Origin: JAANXG01 sp049583715
GTDB lineage: Bacteria > Pseudomonadota > Gammaproteobacteria > Arenicellales > JAANXG01
Length of the DNA stretch: 64,000 nucleotides
Direction of reading: 5' to 3'
Assembly (NCBI GenBank): GCA_049583715.1
Contig: JBAUWJ010000157.1
Span: forward strand, 13,827-77,826
Positions within the stretch are counted from its first letter, which is position 1. Each line of letters starts with the position of its first letter. This document shows, one piece after another, positions 46,929-55,443 of the stretch. Position numbers and translations under genes: made by a program. The notes under the pieces are model-generated. The model did not search any database, was not told where the DNA came from, and saw only the letters and a list, made by a program, of their open reading frames with translations.

Positions 46929-48073
46929 TGCACGGCCATCCTCTTTTTGACCTCTTTCAACTTCTCGAGGCTGTCAGAGATGTCCGGGAGCTTGGGATTG
47001 AGCTCGACGCCGCTCATCTTGTCGATGTCGCCGAGGAGCTGTTGAACGCTCTCCTGGCTGGTGTCGAAATACTCCTTTATCCATTTTTCCGCCTGATCGA
47101 GATTGTCGTGGAAGGTCGCCGTGTTCCTGCGCAGCGCCGCGAGCTGTGCACCGGAGAGCATGAGTCTCAGGTTGGTGAACAGGAAGTATCGCTGGTCGGG
47201 TGTCAGCAGAGGCTTGGGCGGCTTTTCGACGTTCTGGATGCGAACGAGCCGCTCAAGGTCGCCCACGAGCGCCTTGCCGGCTTTGACCCAGGCATTCGAC
47301 TTTCCTCCGCTCTCTCCCTTGCCGCCGGCCCCGGCCTTGCCGGCGACGGGACGCTCCACCTTCTGTGCCAGCGGGAGGTTCTCAACCTTGCCCGCCATGC
47401 TCCCGAGCCGCAGGGTCAGGCCCGCTATGTCGACGGTTGGAACGCCTTTAAGCGCGGTGATGTCCTTCGCCAGGAGCTTGCGAACCTCGAGAAACGCCGG
47501 GTTGCCGAGCTCTTCCAGGCGCTGGTCCGCGAGCTGCAGGGCCGTGGTCGCGGTGGTGACGTCGCCGCCGAGACGCAGGCTGTTGTTGCCGATACGCATG
47601 AGCTGCTCGACTTCCTCCAGGGCCCAGGAGTCGAGATTGCGGTCCAGGTCCTGATAGATCTTTTCTATGGACTTGGAAAGGGCATCGCTGCGTTCCCCGA
47701 GAGCCTTCTGCGCCGACTGCAGTGCATCGATGCGCGAATCGACCTGGCTCTGGACGCGATCCCCCAGCTCCTTCTGCTGCTCTCGCAGCGCGTCGAATTT
47801 CTTCTCCAGGGCGGTGAGCTCCACCTTCGAAGTGTTCACCGAGCTCTTCATGTCGGTGAGCTCCTGGTTCCGGGACAGTCTTTGCTCGACTTCGACCTGA
47901 TACCACAGGTATCCCGTCAGCGCCGCGGCCGCAATGGACAGGACCACTGCGACAATACCGGGCACCACGCCATACGACGGCCGGTGGGGCTGGGACTGGG
48001 GTGTCTGTGAGCCCTGCGCGGGTGAACCGGGCTCGGCGCCTGTCTCGGAGGTCGAAACGTTCTCTTCCGTCAT
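46925..48073 (-). CDS. hemX: HemX, membrane protein of haem operon
   Basis: The 382-residue protein has a Pro/Gln-rich N terminus, one membrane helix at about 37-60, and a long coiled-coil region at about 70-135. It belongs to the HemX family often annotated as uroporphyrinogen C-methyltransferase, but no SAM-binding motif is visible. ATG at 48073 was preferred to the TTG one codon upstream. A 217-base gap separates it from hemD. Confidence 0.9.
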   Translation of the reverse strand: MTEENVSTSETGAEPGSPAQGSQTPQSQPHRPSYGVVPGIVAVVLSIAAAALTGYLWYQVEVEQRLSRNQELTDMKSSVNTSKVELTALEKKFDALREQQKELGDRVQSQVDSRIDALQSAQKALGERSDALSKSIEKIYQDLDRNLDSWALEEVEQLMRIGNNSLRLGGDVTTATTALQLADQRLEELGNPAFLEVRKLLAKDITALKGVPTVDIAGLTLRLGSMAGKVENLPLAQKVERPVAGKAGAGGKGESGGKSNAWVKAGKALVGDLERLVRIQNVEKPPKPLLTPDQRYFLFTNLRLMLSGAQLAALRRNTATFHDNLDQAEKWIKEYFDTSQESVQQLLGDIDKMSGVELNPKLPDISDSLEKLKEVKKRMAVQ

Positions 48074-48293
48074 CAATCGTGTCTCGCGCGGCCTGGGGAG
48101 CGGTTCTCGAACTCTACCACAACGGCTTCCCGGCCCGATCTTCCAGGAGCCTGTCCGGGTAATCTGCGCGCAGCGAGTCGAATGGGAATCCGAGGACGGA
48201 TTTCCGATCCTTCGAGGAGCACAGCGGGCCTATGTGACGAGAAGGACAGAAAACATGGGCCGCTGAATGGGTCAATATCAGTGACGGGGTACA

Positions 48294-49067
48294 CTAGCTT
48301 TGGTTGCGCCACTCGAGGACGGCATCGAGTATCTGCTCGTCACTGGCTCGGGATTCGAGTATCGGGCCGAGCCAGCCGCTTTCCCGTGCAGCCGTCGCCT
48401 GGCGGCGACCGATGACCACGAGGGGCCGCGACACAAGGGACTGGCGATACTTGCCGGGGACCATTTTCAACAAGTTGGCGAGCCCCGTCGTGCTGGTCAC
48501 GGATACCAGGAGCGTTCCCCTGTCGTTGTCCAGTGCCCTCTCGAGAACGCGCACGTCCCACTGCGAGGGCAGGCAGCGCCGGTAGCATTCGAGGTAGGAG
48601 ACCAGGGCGCCCCGGGACGCCAGGATCTCCTTCAGGGTCTCTCGCCCGCCGCGGCCCCGCACGATACAGATGCGCTGATCCTTGATCTCGCGCAAACCCG
48701 GCGCCTTCGCCAGCTCCTCGGTGGATGCGTTTTCACCCGGGCTGTAAACGTGCCGGCAGCCCATTGCCTCGAGGGCCTGGCGGGTACCATTGCCGATCGC
48801 CATGATGCGCTTGCCGATGCCGGCGAGATCTTTCACGACGGGATAACCGTGGGTCACCGCGTTGGCGCTCACGAAGATCAGGGTCTCGCACCAGGCCGCC
48901 CGCTCGATCTGCGCGGCGGAAGGTCTGAGCGGCGCGATCTCGAGGGTCGGGAACAGGACCGGCTCGCCGCCCGCCTGCGTCACCAGGTCAGCCAGCCCCC
49001 CCGCCTGGGCGACCGGCCGGGTCACCAGCACGCGTACACCCGTCAGTGGAGCCTCAGCCGCGGGCAT
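48294..49067 (-). CDS. hemD: Uroporphyrinogen-III synthase
   Basis: HemD cyclises hydroxymethylbilane with inversion of ring D. The 257-residue protein is divergent, as the family usually is. The N-terminal VRVLVTRPVAQAGGLADLV motif, the TLEIAPL segment and the late LVSVTSTTGLANLL are recognisable. The start overlaps hemC by 14 bases. Confidence 0.94.
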   Translation of the reverse strand: MPAAEAPLTGVRVLVTRPVAQAGGLADLVTQAGGEPVLFPTLEIAPLRPSAAQIERAAWCETLIFVSANAVTHGYPVVKDLAGIGKRIMAIGNGTRQALEAMGCRHVYSPGENASTEELAKAPGLREIKDQRICIVRGRGGRETLKEILASRGALVSYLECYRRCLPSQWDVRVLERALDNDRGTLLVSVTSTTGLANLLKMVPGKYRQSLVSRPLVVIGRRQATAARESGWLGPILESRASDEQILDAVLEWRNQS

Positions 49068-49983
49068 AGACCGAGTCGAGAATGTGCCGCGCGCCCTGGT
49101 CGATCAGCGACCGGGCGACGCGGTCGCCGATCTCGTCCGCTTTGGCGGGGTGGTCGCTGTGCTCGGCCTCCAGGACGGTGCCGCCGTCCGGCGTGCCCAC
49201 CAGGGCACGGAGCCTCAGGCAGTCCGGCTCCAGGGCGTCAGCATAGGCGGCGATGGGGACCTGGCAGCCTCCTTCGAGGGCGGCGTTGACGCGCCGCTCC
49301 GTGGTGACTGCGACCGTGCTGTCGGGATCATTGAGACAAAGGATCAGGTCTCGAGTCCGATCGTCGTCGACCCTGCATTCGATTCCCATCACACCCTGGC
49401 CTACGGCAGGCAGCAGGACGGCAGGGTCGATGCGATGGCGTATCCGCTGCGCGAGCCCCAACCTCAACAGGCCGGCCACGGCCAGCAGTATCGCGTCGAA
49501 CTCACCGGCGTCGAGCTTTGAAAGGCGCGTGTTGACGTTACCGCGCAGCGTGCGCACCTCGAGATGCGGATATCGGTGCTTTATCTGGGTCTGGCGCCGC
49601 AGGCTGGACGTACCGATCAGCGTTCCGGCGGGCATCTCGTCCAGGGAACCGTAGCGGTTGGAGACGTAGGCGTCGCGTGGATCCTCCCGCGGACACATCA
49701 CCGGTATGCACAGGCCCTCCGGCAGGCTGACGGTAACGTCCTTCATGGAGTGCACGGCGATATCCGCGGCGCCCTGAAGCAGGCCGTGCTCCAGCTCCTT
49801 CAGGAACAATCCCTTGCCGCCGGCGGTTGCCAGAGGCCTGTCCTGGATCCGGTCCCCCGTGGTGGTCATCTCCACCAGCTCGGTCTTGAGGCCGCGATGG
49901 CGCCGTTCGAGTCCCTGCGCCACCCATCTGGCCTGCCATAGCGCGAGGGGACTCTTACGCGTGGCGATCCTGAGCGCGCTCAT
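49054..49983 (-). CDS. hemC: Porphobilinogen deaminase
   Basis: HemC polymerises four porphobilinogens into hydroxymethylbilane. The 309 residues include the start LRIATRKSPLALWQA, the LAVHSMKD-type segment (DIAVHSMKDV near 75-84), SSLRRQTQ near 126-133, and the dipyrromethane cofactor Cys240 in EGGCQVP. The order argH / algZ-algR-hemC-hemD matches Pseudomonas. Confidence 0.97.
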   Translation of the reverse strand: MSALRIATRKSPLALWQARWVAQGLERRHRGLKTELVEMTTTGDRIQDRPLATAGGKGLFLKELEHGLLQGAADIAVHSMKDVTVSLPEGLCIPVMCPREDPRDAYVSNRYGSLDEMPAGTLIGTSSLRRQTQIKHRYPHLEVRTLRGNVNTRLSKLDAGEFDAILLAVAGLLRLGLAQRIRHRIDPAVLLPAVGQGVMGIECRVDDDRTRDLILCLNDPDSTVAVTTERRVNAALEGGCQVPIAAYADALEPDCLRLRALVGTPDGGTVLEAEHSDHPAKADEIGDRVARSLIDQGARHILDSVYARG

Positions 49984-50040
49984 GTCGGGTGCGGTGCCGT
50001 CGTCAGTCCCCGTCGGCCCTCTGACCAGGAGCGCGCGGAG

Positions 50041-50772
50041 CTATCTCCGAGTCCAGCGGCGGACCGACGGCGTGTGCCGGCGACTGACGTCGAGCTTCTC
50101 ATCCACGCCCTTGAGGACGACGCGCCAGCGGCCCGAAGGTTGCTTCTCTATGCCACGAATGTAGTCCACCGCCACCAGGGCGTTGCGGTGGATTCGAAGG
50201 AACCGATCCTTGAACTCCTCCTCCAGGCTGACCAGGGAATCCTCGATCAGATGCTGCTCGCCCGCGGTGCGCACCGTAACGTACTTGTTGTCGGCCATGA
50301 AGTACACGATGTCCGGCACCGGAATCAAGGTGATCTGGCCGCGCATGTGGACGCTGATGTGGGAGCGGGCGGAAGGCTCTTCCTGTGCCTTGTTCAGTTG
50401 CTGAAGCTGCTTGCGAGAGATGCGCTTGGCTTTCTGCAGCGCGGCGTTCAGGCGGTCCCTGCGGATGGGCTTCAGGAGGTAGTCGATGGCGTTCACTTCG
50501 AACGCCTCCAGCGCATGCTGATCGTAGGCCGTCGTGAATATCACGGACGGCGGCGTGTCCAGCGACTGGAGGTGCATTGCCGCCTCCAGGCCGTCCATCA
50601 CCGGCATACGGATGTCCATCAGCACGCAGTCCGGCTTCAGGCCCATGGACCGCTCGATCGCTTCGTTGCCGTTCGCGGCCTCGCCCACGATGGAGTGTTC
50701 CCCTGATGCCTCGATGAGCTCGCGCATTCGCGCGCGGGCCAGCTTCTCGTCGTCAACCACTAGTATGCGCAT
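50041..50772 (-). CDS. algR: AlgR-like LytTR response regulator
   Basis: The ATG at 50772 gives 243 residues. The receiver domain has its phosphoacceptor Asp near residue 54 (VLMDIRMPVMDG) and a LytTR DNA-binding domain at about 135-243 (HISVHMRGQITLIPVPDIVYFMADNKYV). Location beside hemCD and an AlgZ-like kinase is the standard AlgR setting. Its start overlaps the adjacent kinase by 20 bases. Target sites were not searched. Confidence 0.93.
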   Translation of the reverse strand: MRILVVDDEKLARARMRELIEASGEHSIVGEAANGNEAIERSMGLKPDCVLMDIRMPVMDGLEAAMHLQSLDTPPSVIFTTAYDQHALEAFEVNAIDYLLKPIRRDRLNAALQKAKRISRKQLQQLNKAQEEPSARSHISVHMRGQITLIPVPDIVYFMADNKYVTVRTAGEQHLIEDSLVSLEEEFKDRFLRIHRNALVAVDYIRGIEKQPSGRWRVVLKGVDEKLDVSRRHTPSVRRWTRR

Positions 50773-51976
50773 CTCGATTGTCGTCTCCGAAAGCAGGGTG
50801 AGTAATTCTAACGAAAAATCGGCCACCGCCGGTGTTCACCGTCATGGTCGCGCGATCCCCGTAGTGATCGTTGAGCCTCAGGCGTATGTTTTCCAGGCCG
50901 GTAGTGTCCATCCCGGACGGACTCGCAAGGGGGGCGTCGGCGCCCGCGGCATCGACGTCCGGGGACGGATCCCTCGGTGAATGAAGCCCCGGGGGGGGGA
51001 CTATATCGCCGGAGGCGGGCTCCGGATACGGAGAGTCGAGCTCGATCATCAGCTCGGACGGCTCGTTGAGCTGGACTTTGACGTGAATGACACCGGTATC
51101 GGCCATTTGCTCGACGGCATTATGTATCACGTGCTCGAGCAGGAGCTGCAGAACCAGGATGGGCGTCCGGGCGGATCTGGGCAGCCCCTGGGTCGCCCAA
51201 TGCACCTTGACCCGCCTCTCGAGCCGCAGCCGCTCCAGCTTGAGGTACTTTCTGGCAACGCTGATCTCGTTGTGAACGGGCGACAGGTCGTCGTCGTTGC
51301 TCAGCATCACGCGAAAGAGGTCCGACATGTCCTCAATGGCGGACTCGGCTCTTGCCGGGGCTCGGCGCGTCAGGCTGGCGATGATATTCATGCTGTTGAA
51401 CAGGAAATGCGGGCGGATCTTCTGGCGCAGGATCTCCGCACGCGCCCTCTCCGCAGAACGAGTCTGTATCTGTAGTTGATGACGCGCCACCAGATAGCGC
51501 AGCACCAGGGCGTTGATGATGGCGCTCACGGTCAGGTTCTGGACGTGGAAACGGGCGAACCACGAGGGGTGCATGGTGTCGATAATGCCGAATCTTGCGA
51601 GCGCCCAGAGGGCGCATTCTCCCACCACGAAAGTGACGCAGAGCAACAGCAGGTAAGCCATGATCAGGGCGCGGCGTTCCGAGAGTCCGTTCAGGAAGGG
51701 CCCGGCGAGGCACAGCACGCTGACGCTTGCCAGCGCGATCCATTGAACGAACAGCGACACCAGAAACAGATCCAGGAACATGCTCTCGGTCAACGGCGGG
51801 CTGATGACCGTGATCGCGATCGCCAGGAACTGGGCCACGACGATGACATACAGGACAATGGGGCCGCGGCAGAAGTTCGGCAGAAATCCTTCGTCCACGG
51901 GAGTGGCCGGCATTGGCGCGGCGGCCTGCGCCAGGGTCGGCCTGAGGTGCGCCCATCTCGTTGCCGGCATCGCCAC
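50753..51976 (-). CDS. AlgZ/LytS-type sensor histidine kinase, second copy
   Basis: The 407-residue kinase starts at GTG 51976 three bases after the first kinase's stop. It has four to five N-terminal membrane helices and the phosphoacceptor motif RPHFLFNSMN near 189-198. The N-box is unusual (LLEHVIHNAVEQM rather than LIENAVYHG), and about 30 extra residues precede the G-box. The divergent ATPase region suggests altered or reduced catalytic ability. It lies directly upstream of algR. Confidence 0.88.
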   Translation of the reverse strand: MAMPATRWAHLRPTLAQAAAPMPATPVDEGFLPNFCRGPIVLYVIVVAQFLAIAITVISPPLTESMFLDLFLVSLFVQWIALASVSVLCLAGPFLNGLSERRALIMAYLLLLCVTFVVGECALWALARFGIIDTMHPSWFARFHVQNLTVSAIINALVLRYLVARHQLQIQTRSAERARAEILRQKIRPHFLFNSMNIIASLTRRAPARAESAIEDMSDLFRVMLSNDDDLSPVHNEISVARKYLKLERLRLERRVKVHWATQGLPRSARTPILVLQLLLEHVIHNAVEQMADTGVIHVKVQLNEPSELMIELDSPYPEPASGDIVPPPGLHSPRDPSPDVDAAGADAPLASPSGMDTTGLENIRLRLNDHYGDRATMTVNTGGGRFFVRITHPAFGDDNRDAHTSG

Positions 51977-51979
51977 TGT

Positions 51980-53038
51980 CTAGCCTCTTATCACAGGCAT
52001 CGTGATCATGACGTGGTAGCTGCCGAGCTTTTCATAGTTCTGCAGGCTGGCCTTGCCGTGGAAATGGCTGTTCAGGCGCTCCCTGACGATGTTCATGGCA
52101 ATGCGGTTGCCCTTTCTGTGCTGTGCCTGATTCGTGATCTCGGGAATGGGATTGGTGATCAGGATGGTCAACTTCTCGTCCTCGGACCACATCCGGATGT
52201 CGACGATGCCGCCGGCGAAGCTCGGCTCCACGCCATGATACACGGCGTTCTCGATCAGCGGTTGCAGCGTCAAAGACGGAATCAGTGCGTTGCGCGGTAC
52301 GTTCGACGCGCTCCACTTGACCTGCAGCCGGTCCCCGAGCCGGAGCTTCTCGATATCGAGGTACTGTCTGGTAAGCTCGCTTTCCGCCGTGATGGGCACC
52401 ATCTTGCGCGCATCCGCCAGCAGAACGCGGAACACGTCCGCGAGATCCTGCAGCGCCTGCTCCGCCAGCTCCGGATCCGAGCGAATCAGGCTGGCGACGC
52501 TGTTCATGCTGTTGAAGAGAAAATGAGGCCGGATTCGCGACTGAAGAGCCTGCAGCCTGTCCTGCTGTTGAACCTCGCTCTTGATCTGGGCGCGGTGATA
52601 GACGAATGCATATCGCAGCGCGAGGGCGCTGATGATGGCGCTCACCACCACCACCCGGGTCACCATCGTCATGTGCCAGACCGGCCAGCGCTCGGAGGAC
52701 AGGTTCAACTCGAACATCGCGAATATGATGCCTTCCGCCACTGCGATGGAGACCCCGATCAGCAGCACGAAAACGAATATACCTCCGCCGATGGGTCCCA
52801 TTCTCTGTACGGGACGGGATACCAGCTTCAGCGCCAGGATGCTGCCGATGGCCACGAGCTGCGCGAAAGTCGTCATCAGGATGAGGTCGTTCCAGGCAGA
52901 CGGGCCGAAGCTGTCGTTGCGAGCGACGGCGAGGACGATCGCCAGGCACTGGGCGACGATCAGGATGCGAAATCCGATATGGGGGCTGCCGAAATTCGGC
53001 AGGAAGGTCCTCGTGGACGGTTCATGTTTAGGTTGCAT
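51980..53038 (-). CDS. algZ: AlgZ/LytS-type sensor histidine kinase, first copy
   Basis: The ATG at 53038 has GAAGGGAAAC immediately upstream and gives 352 residues. It shares FLPNF near its N terminus, several membrane helices, the phosphoacceptor RPHFLFNSMNSVAS near 173-186, and a canonical N-box LIENAVYHGVEP. The C-terminal G-box is poorly conserved. It is the more intact of two tandem copies, both upstream of the single algR. Confidence 0.9.
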   Translation of the reverse strand: MQPKHEPSTRTFLPNFGSPHIGFRILIVAQCLAIVLAVARNDSFGPSAWNDLILMTTFAQLVAIGSILALKLVSRPVQRMGPIGGGIFVFVLLIGVSIAVAEGIIFAMFELNLSSERWPVWHMTMVTRVVVVSAIISALALRYAFVYHRAQIKSEVQQQDRLQALQSRIRPHFLFNSMNSVASLIRSDPELAEQALQDLADVFRVLLADARKMVPITAESELTRQYLDIEKLRLGDRLQVKWSASNVPRNALIPSLTLQPLIENAVYHGVEPSFAGGIVDIRMWSEDEKLTILITNPIPEITNQAQHRKGNRIAMNIVRERLNSHFHGKASLQNYEKLGSYHVMITMPVIRG

Positions 53039-53208
53039 GTTTCCCTTCGGTGGCTCCCCGGCGGGACGGGGCACGACGTCGGAGGCTTGGATTATAATGC
53101 GAGCGCTGAAAGGCCAGACAGGGCTCGCGGCATCGCCGTTCTACGGGGCGGCGAGGGCTAGAGTACTCCCAGCAGGGCGGGGCGGGAATGGTCCCGGGAA
53201 CGGGACAT

Positions 53209-53239
53209 AAAAAAAACCCCCCATAGTGCTATGGGGGGT
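53209..53239 (-). terminator. Strong intrinsic terminator on the minus strand
   Basis: A perfect 11-bp stem (arms 53216-53226 and 53229-53239, loop of two bases) is followed on the minus strand by eight T residues. It ends transcription coming from argH-proximal sequence on the minus strand, where no protein gene lies, so it points to a non-coding RNA. Confidence 0.85.
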
Positions 53240-53445
53240 CTAGATAACCTGGTCCGGATACTCGGTGGGGGTGTCTGAGGAAGGTTCCGAACCCGGTATT
53301 TCCGTTACCTGTTTCGTTCAACAGGTGACAGTGATGACAATCGTAGTCGTCGGTTTAGGCCTGCGCAATCCAGGGACGATGGGCGGGTGGGGACATCTGA
53401 TAAACGGAATCGCACTGCCGGAAAGCCTGTCTTGGAGCCACGATT
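53209..53445 (-). ncRNA. Candidate 6S-like RNA
   Basis: Upstream of the minus-strand terminator lies a structured segment. A closing stem pairs 53403-53409 with 53300-53306, next to CCGG at 53418-53421 and 53293-53296. A local hairpin (53307-53326, 7-bp arms) sits on the 3' side, and further pairs join CATCTG 53394-53399 with 53329-53336 and 53376-53380 with 53340-53344. Closing stem, asymmetric bubble carrying a 3' hairpin, and terminal stem is the 6S RNA layout. The 5' end is approximate. Order GCCTAAA..CGACGAC..CACCTG..GAAC resembles E. coli 6S. Confidence 0.42.
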
Positions 53446-53498
53446 TTCGCATACTTGCGCGTCACCGTATACTTCGCCGACGCCACCGAGAGATGCCT

Positions 53499-54881
53499 AT
53501 GAGCAACGATAAGCCCTGGGGGGGGAGATTCAAGGAACCGACCGCCGACCTGGTCGAGCAGTTCACGGAATCGATCGGATTCGACAAAGCCCTTTACCGC
53601 CACGACATCGAAGGCTCGATCGCGCACGCCCGCATGCTCGCTCGTGTGGGAATTCTCAGTGAGAAAGAGCGCGACGCTATCGTCGACGGTCTCGAGGGCA
53701 TCGCGCAGGACATTGAGCAGGGCCGGTTCGAGTGGTCGACTCGCCTCGAGGATGTGCATATGAACATCGAGGCGGCGCTGACGGCCAGGATCGGCGACGT
53801 CGGCAAGAAGCTTCACACGGCGCGTTCCAGGAACGACCAGGTGGCTACGGACCTGCGGCTCTACCTGCGTGAAGCGGTGGACGCCATCGGCAGCGGCCTC
53901 GTCGAGCTGAGGCGGGTTCTGCTGAACCTCGCCGAGGCCGAGGCGGAGACCATCATGCCGGGCTTCACCCACCTGCAGATCGCCCAGCCGGTGACGTTCG
54001 GTCACCATGTTCTCGCCTGGGTTTCGATGCTGGAGAGGGACAGCGCCCGCTTCCGCGAGGCGCGGGCGCGCATCAACGTCATGCCCCTGGGGTCGGCGGC
54101 CCTGGCGGGCACCGGCTTCCCCATCGACCGAGAATACACCGCCCGCGAGCTCGGCTTCGAAAAGATTTCCGACAACTCCCTGGACGCGGTTTCGGACCGG
54201 GACTTCGTCATCGAGTGCTGCTCTCACGCTGCGCTGGCGATGGTGCATCTGTCCCGCATGGCCGAGGAGCTGATTCTGTGGCAGTCCGAGGGCTTCAGGT
54301 TCATCGAGATCGGCGACGCCTTCTGCACCGGCTCGAGTATCATGCCCCAGAAGAAGAACCCCGACGTGGCGGAGCTGCTCCGGGGAAAGAGCGGCAGGGC
54401 GATCGGCAATCTAGTGGCTTTGCTGACCTTGATGAAAGGACAGCCGCTTGCCTACAACCGTGACAACCAGGAAGACAAGGAGCCGCTGTTCGACACCGTG
54501 CGTACCCTCGAGCTCAGCCTCGCGGTCCTCGCCGCCATGATCCCGACGCTGTCGGTCAACCGGGGGCGGATGCACGACGCGGCGAGTCGTGGGTTTGCGA
54601 CGGCCACGGACCTGGCCGATTACCTGGTGAGAAAAGGCGTGCCTTTTCGTGATGCCCACGAGGTCGTAGGCAAGGCCGTCGGCGCGTGCCTGGCGGAAGG
54701 GGTTGATCTGACGAACCTGTCCCTGGCGCGGCTGCAGGGCTTTCACCCCGCCATGGACCGGGACGTGTTCGATGTCCTGACGCCGGAGGGCTCCGTGAAC
54801 GCCCGCGACCACCTCGGCGGCACCGCGCCGCGCCAGGTGCGGGCCGCCATCGAGCGGCACCGGGCCCGGTTGGGCCCATAG
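53499..54881 (+). CDS. argH: Argininosuccinate lyase
   Basis: ArgH splits argininosuccinate into arginine and fumarate. The ATG at 53499 with GAGAG upstream gives 460 residues beginning KPWGGRFKEP after three residues. The signature GSSIMPQKKNPD is near residue 279. A TATACT -10 candidate lies at 53468-53473. The gene is separated from argG/argD/argF, and sits beside algZ-algR as in Pseudomonas. Confidence 0.97.
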   Translation: MSNDKPWGGRFKEPTADLVEQFTESIGFDKALYRHDIEGSIAHARMLARVGILSEKERDAIVDGLEGIAQDIEQGRFEWSTRLEDVHMNIEAALTARIGDVGKKLHTARSRNDQVATDLRLYLREAVDAIGSGLVELRRVLLNLAEAEAETIMPGFTHLQIAQPVTFGHHVLAWVSMLERDSARFREARARINVMPLGSAALAGTGFPIDREYTARELGFEKISDNSLDAVSDRDFVIECCSHAALAMVHLSRMAEELILWQSEGFRFIEIGDAFCTGSSIMPQKKNPDVAELLRGKSGRAIGNLVALLTLMKGQPLAYNRDNQEDKEPLFDTVRTLELSLAVLAAMIPTLSVNRGRMHDAASRGFATATDLADYLVRKGVPFRDAHEVVGKAVGACLAEGVDLTNLSLARLQGFHPAMDRDVFDVLTPEGSVNARDHLGGTAPRQVRAAIERHRARLGP

Positions 54882-54954
54882 GCCCGCGCGACCGGTTGTT
54901 CAACGGCGGCCTGGGGCATTAGAATGCGACGAGAGAAAAACGAGTGAAGACCGA

Positions 54955-55170
54955 ATGACGAGAGCAGCCACCGTGGTGGATCGACGTACCCGCCGATTGG
55001 CTTTGCAGGCGACGTGCCTGGGCGTGATGTCTTTGGGCGCGGGTTTACTGTTGGCAGGCTGCGGCCAACGGGGTCCTTTATATCTGCCGGTGAAGAAGGG
55101 GGAGCAGAAGAAGGAGCAGAAGACACCCGAGCCGATCAAGTCCGCTTCCCCGACCGGCGGCGATACTTAG
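54955..55170 (+). CDS. lptM: LPS translocon maturation chaperone LptM (YifL)
   Basis: The 71-residue lipoprotein has an N-terminal membrane segment and lipobox LLAGC (residues about 32-36), directly followed by GQRGPLYLP, the LptM/YifL signature. LptM is an outer-membrane lipoprotein that supports LptD maturation. The tail is charged and disordered. It precedes lysA as in E. coli relatives. Confidence 0.92.
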   Translation: MTRAATVVDRRTRRLALQATCLGVMSLGAGLLLAGCGQRGPLYLPVKKGEQKKEQKTPEPIKSASPTGGDT

Positions 55171-55312
55171 TACCCCTTCGGGCGAGGTGATAAGTGGCCA
55201 TCCGCGTTGTTGCGCTCGCTTGAATTAGCTACGGCTGGTCCTGCGCTCGCACGCCTGGCGGCTGACCACTTCTCGCCTCGCTGTACCCGTCAATATCATC
55301 TTGAAGGGGTAC
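55170..55312. repeat. Nested inverted-repeat (MITE-like) element
   Basis: Outer 10-bp arms at 55170-55179 and 55303-55312 are perfect inverted repeats (GTACCCCTTC). Inner 24-bp arms at 55182-55205 and 55258-55281 match at 20 of 24 positions and flank a 52-base loop. The element lies between lptM and lysA, starting inside the lptM stop codon. It has no coding capacity and looks like a miniature inverted-repeat or dispersed extragenic element. Confidence 0.6.
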
Positions 55313-55443
55313 CAGTACCCGCGACGGAGGTCGCCGGCGGGAGCAGGCTGCGCCGCGCGATGACGTATTGCTCGAGAAACAGCTTGATGGGACTCTTTCG
55401 AACATTGCCCGGCCGCTCGGCGTAGCGGTCTCGTCACGCAGCC

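Noticed and set aside
48073..48293. Possible small gene between hemX and hemD
   Set aside because: A 79-codon frame ends exactly at the hemX start but has no family features; it was treated as intergenic.
51476..53161. A 561-codon plus-strand frame
   Set aside because: It is antisense to the two AlgZ-like kinases and shows only opposite-strand bias.
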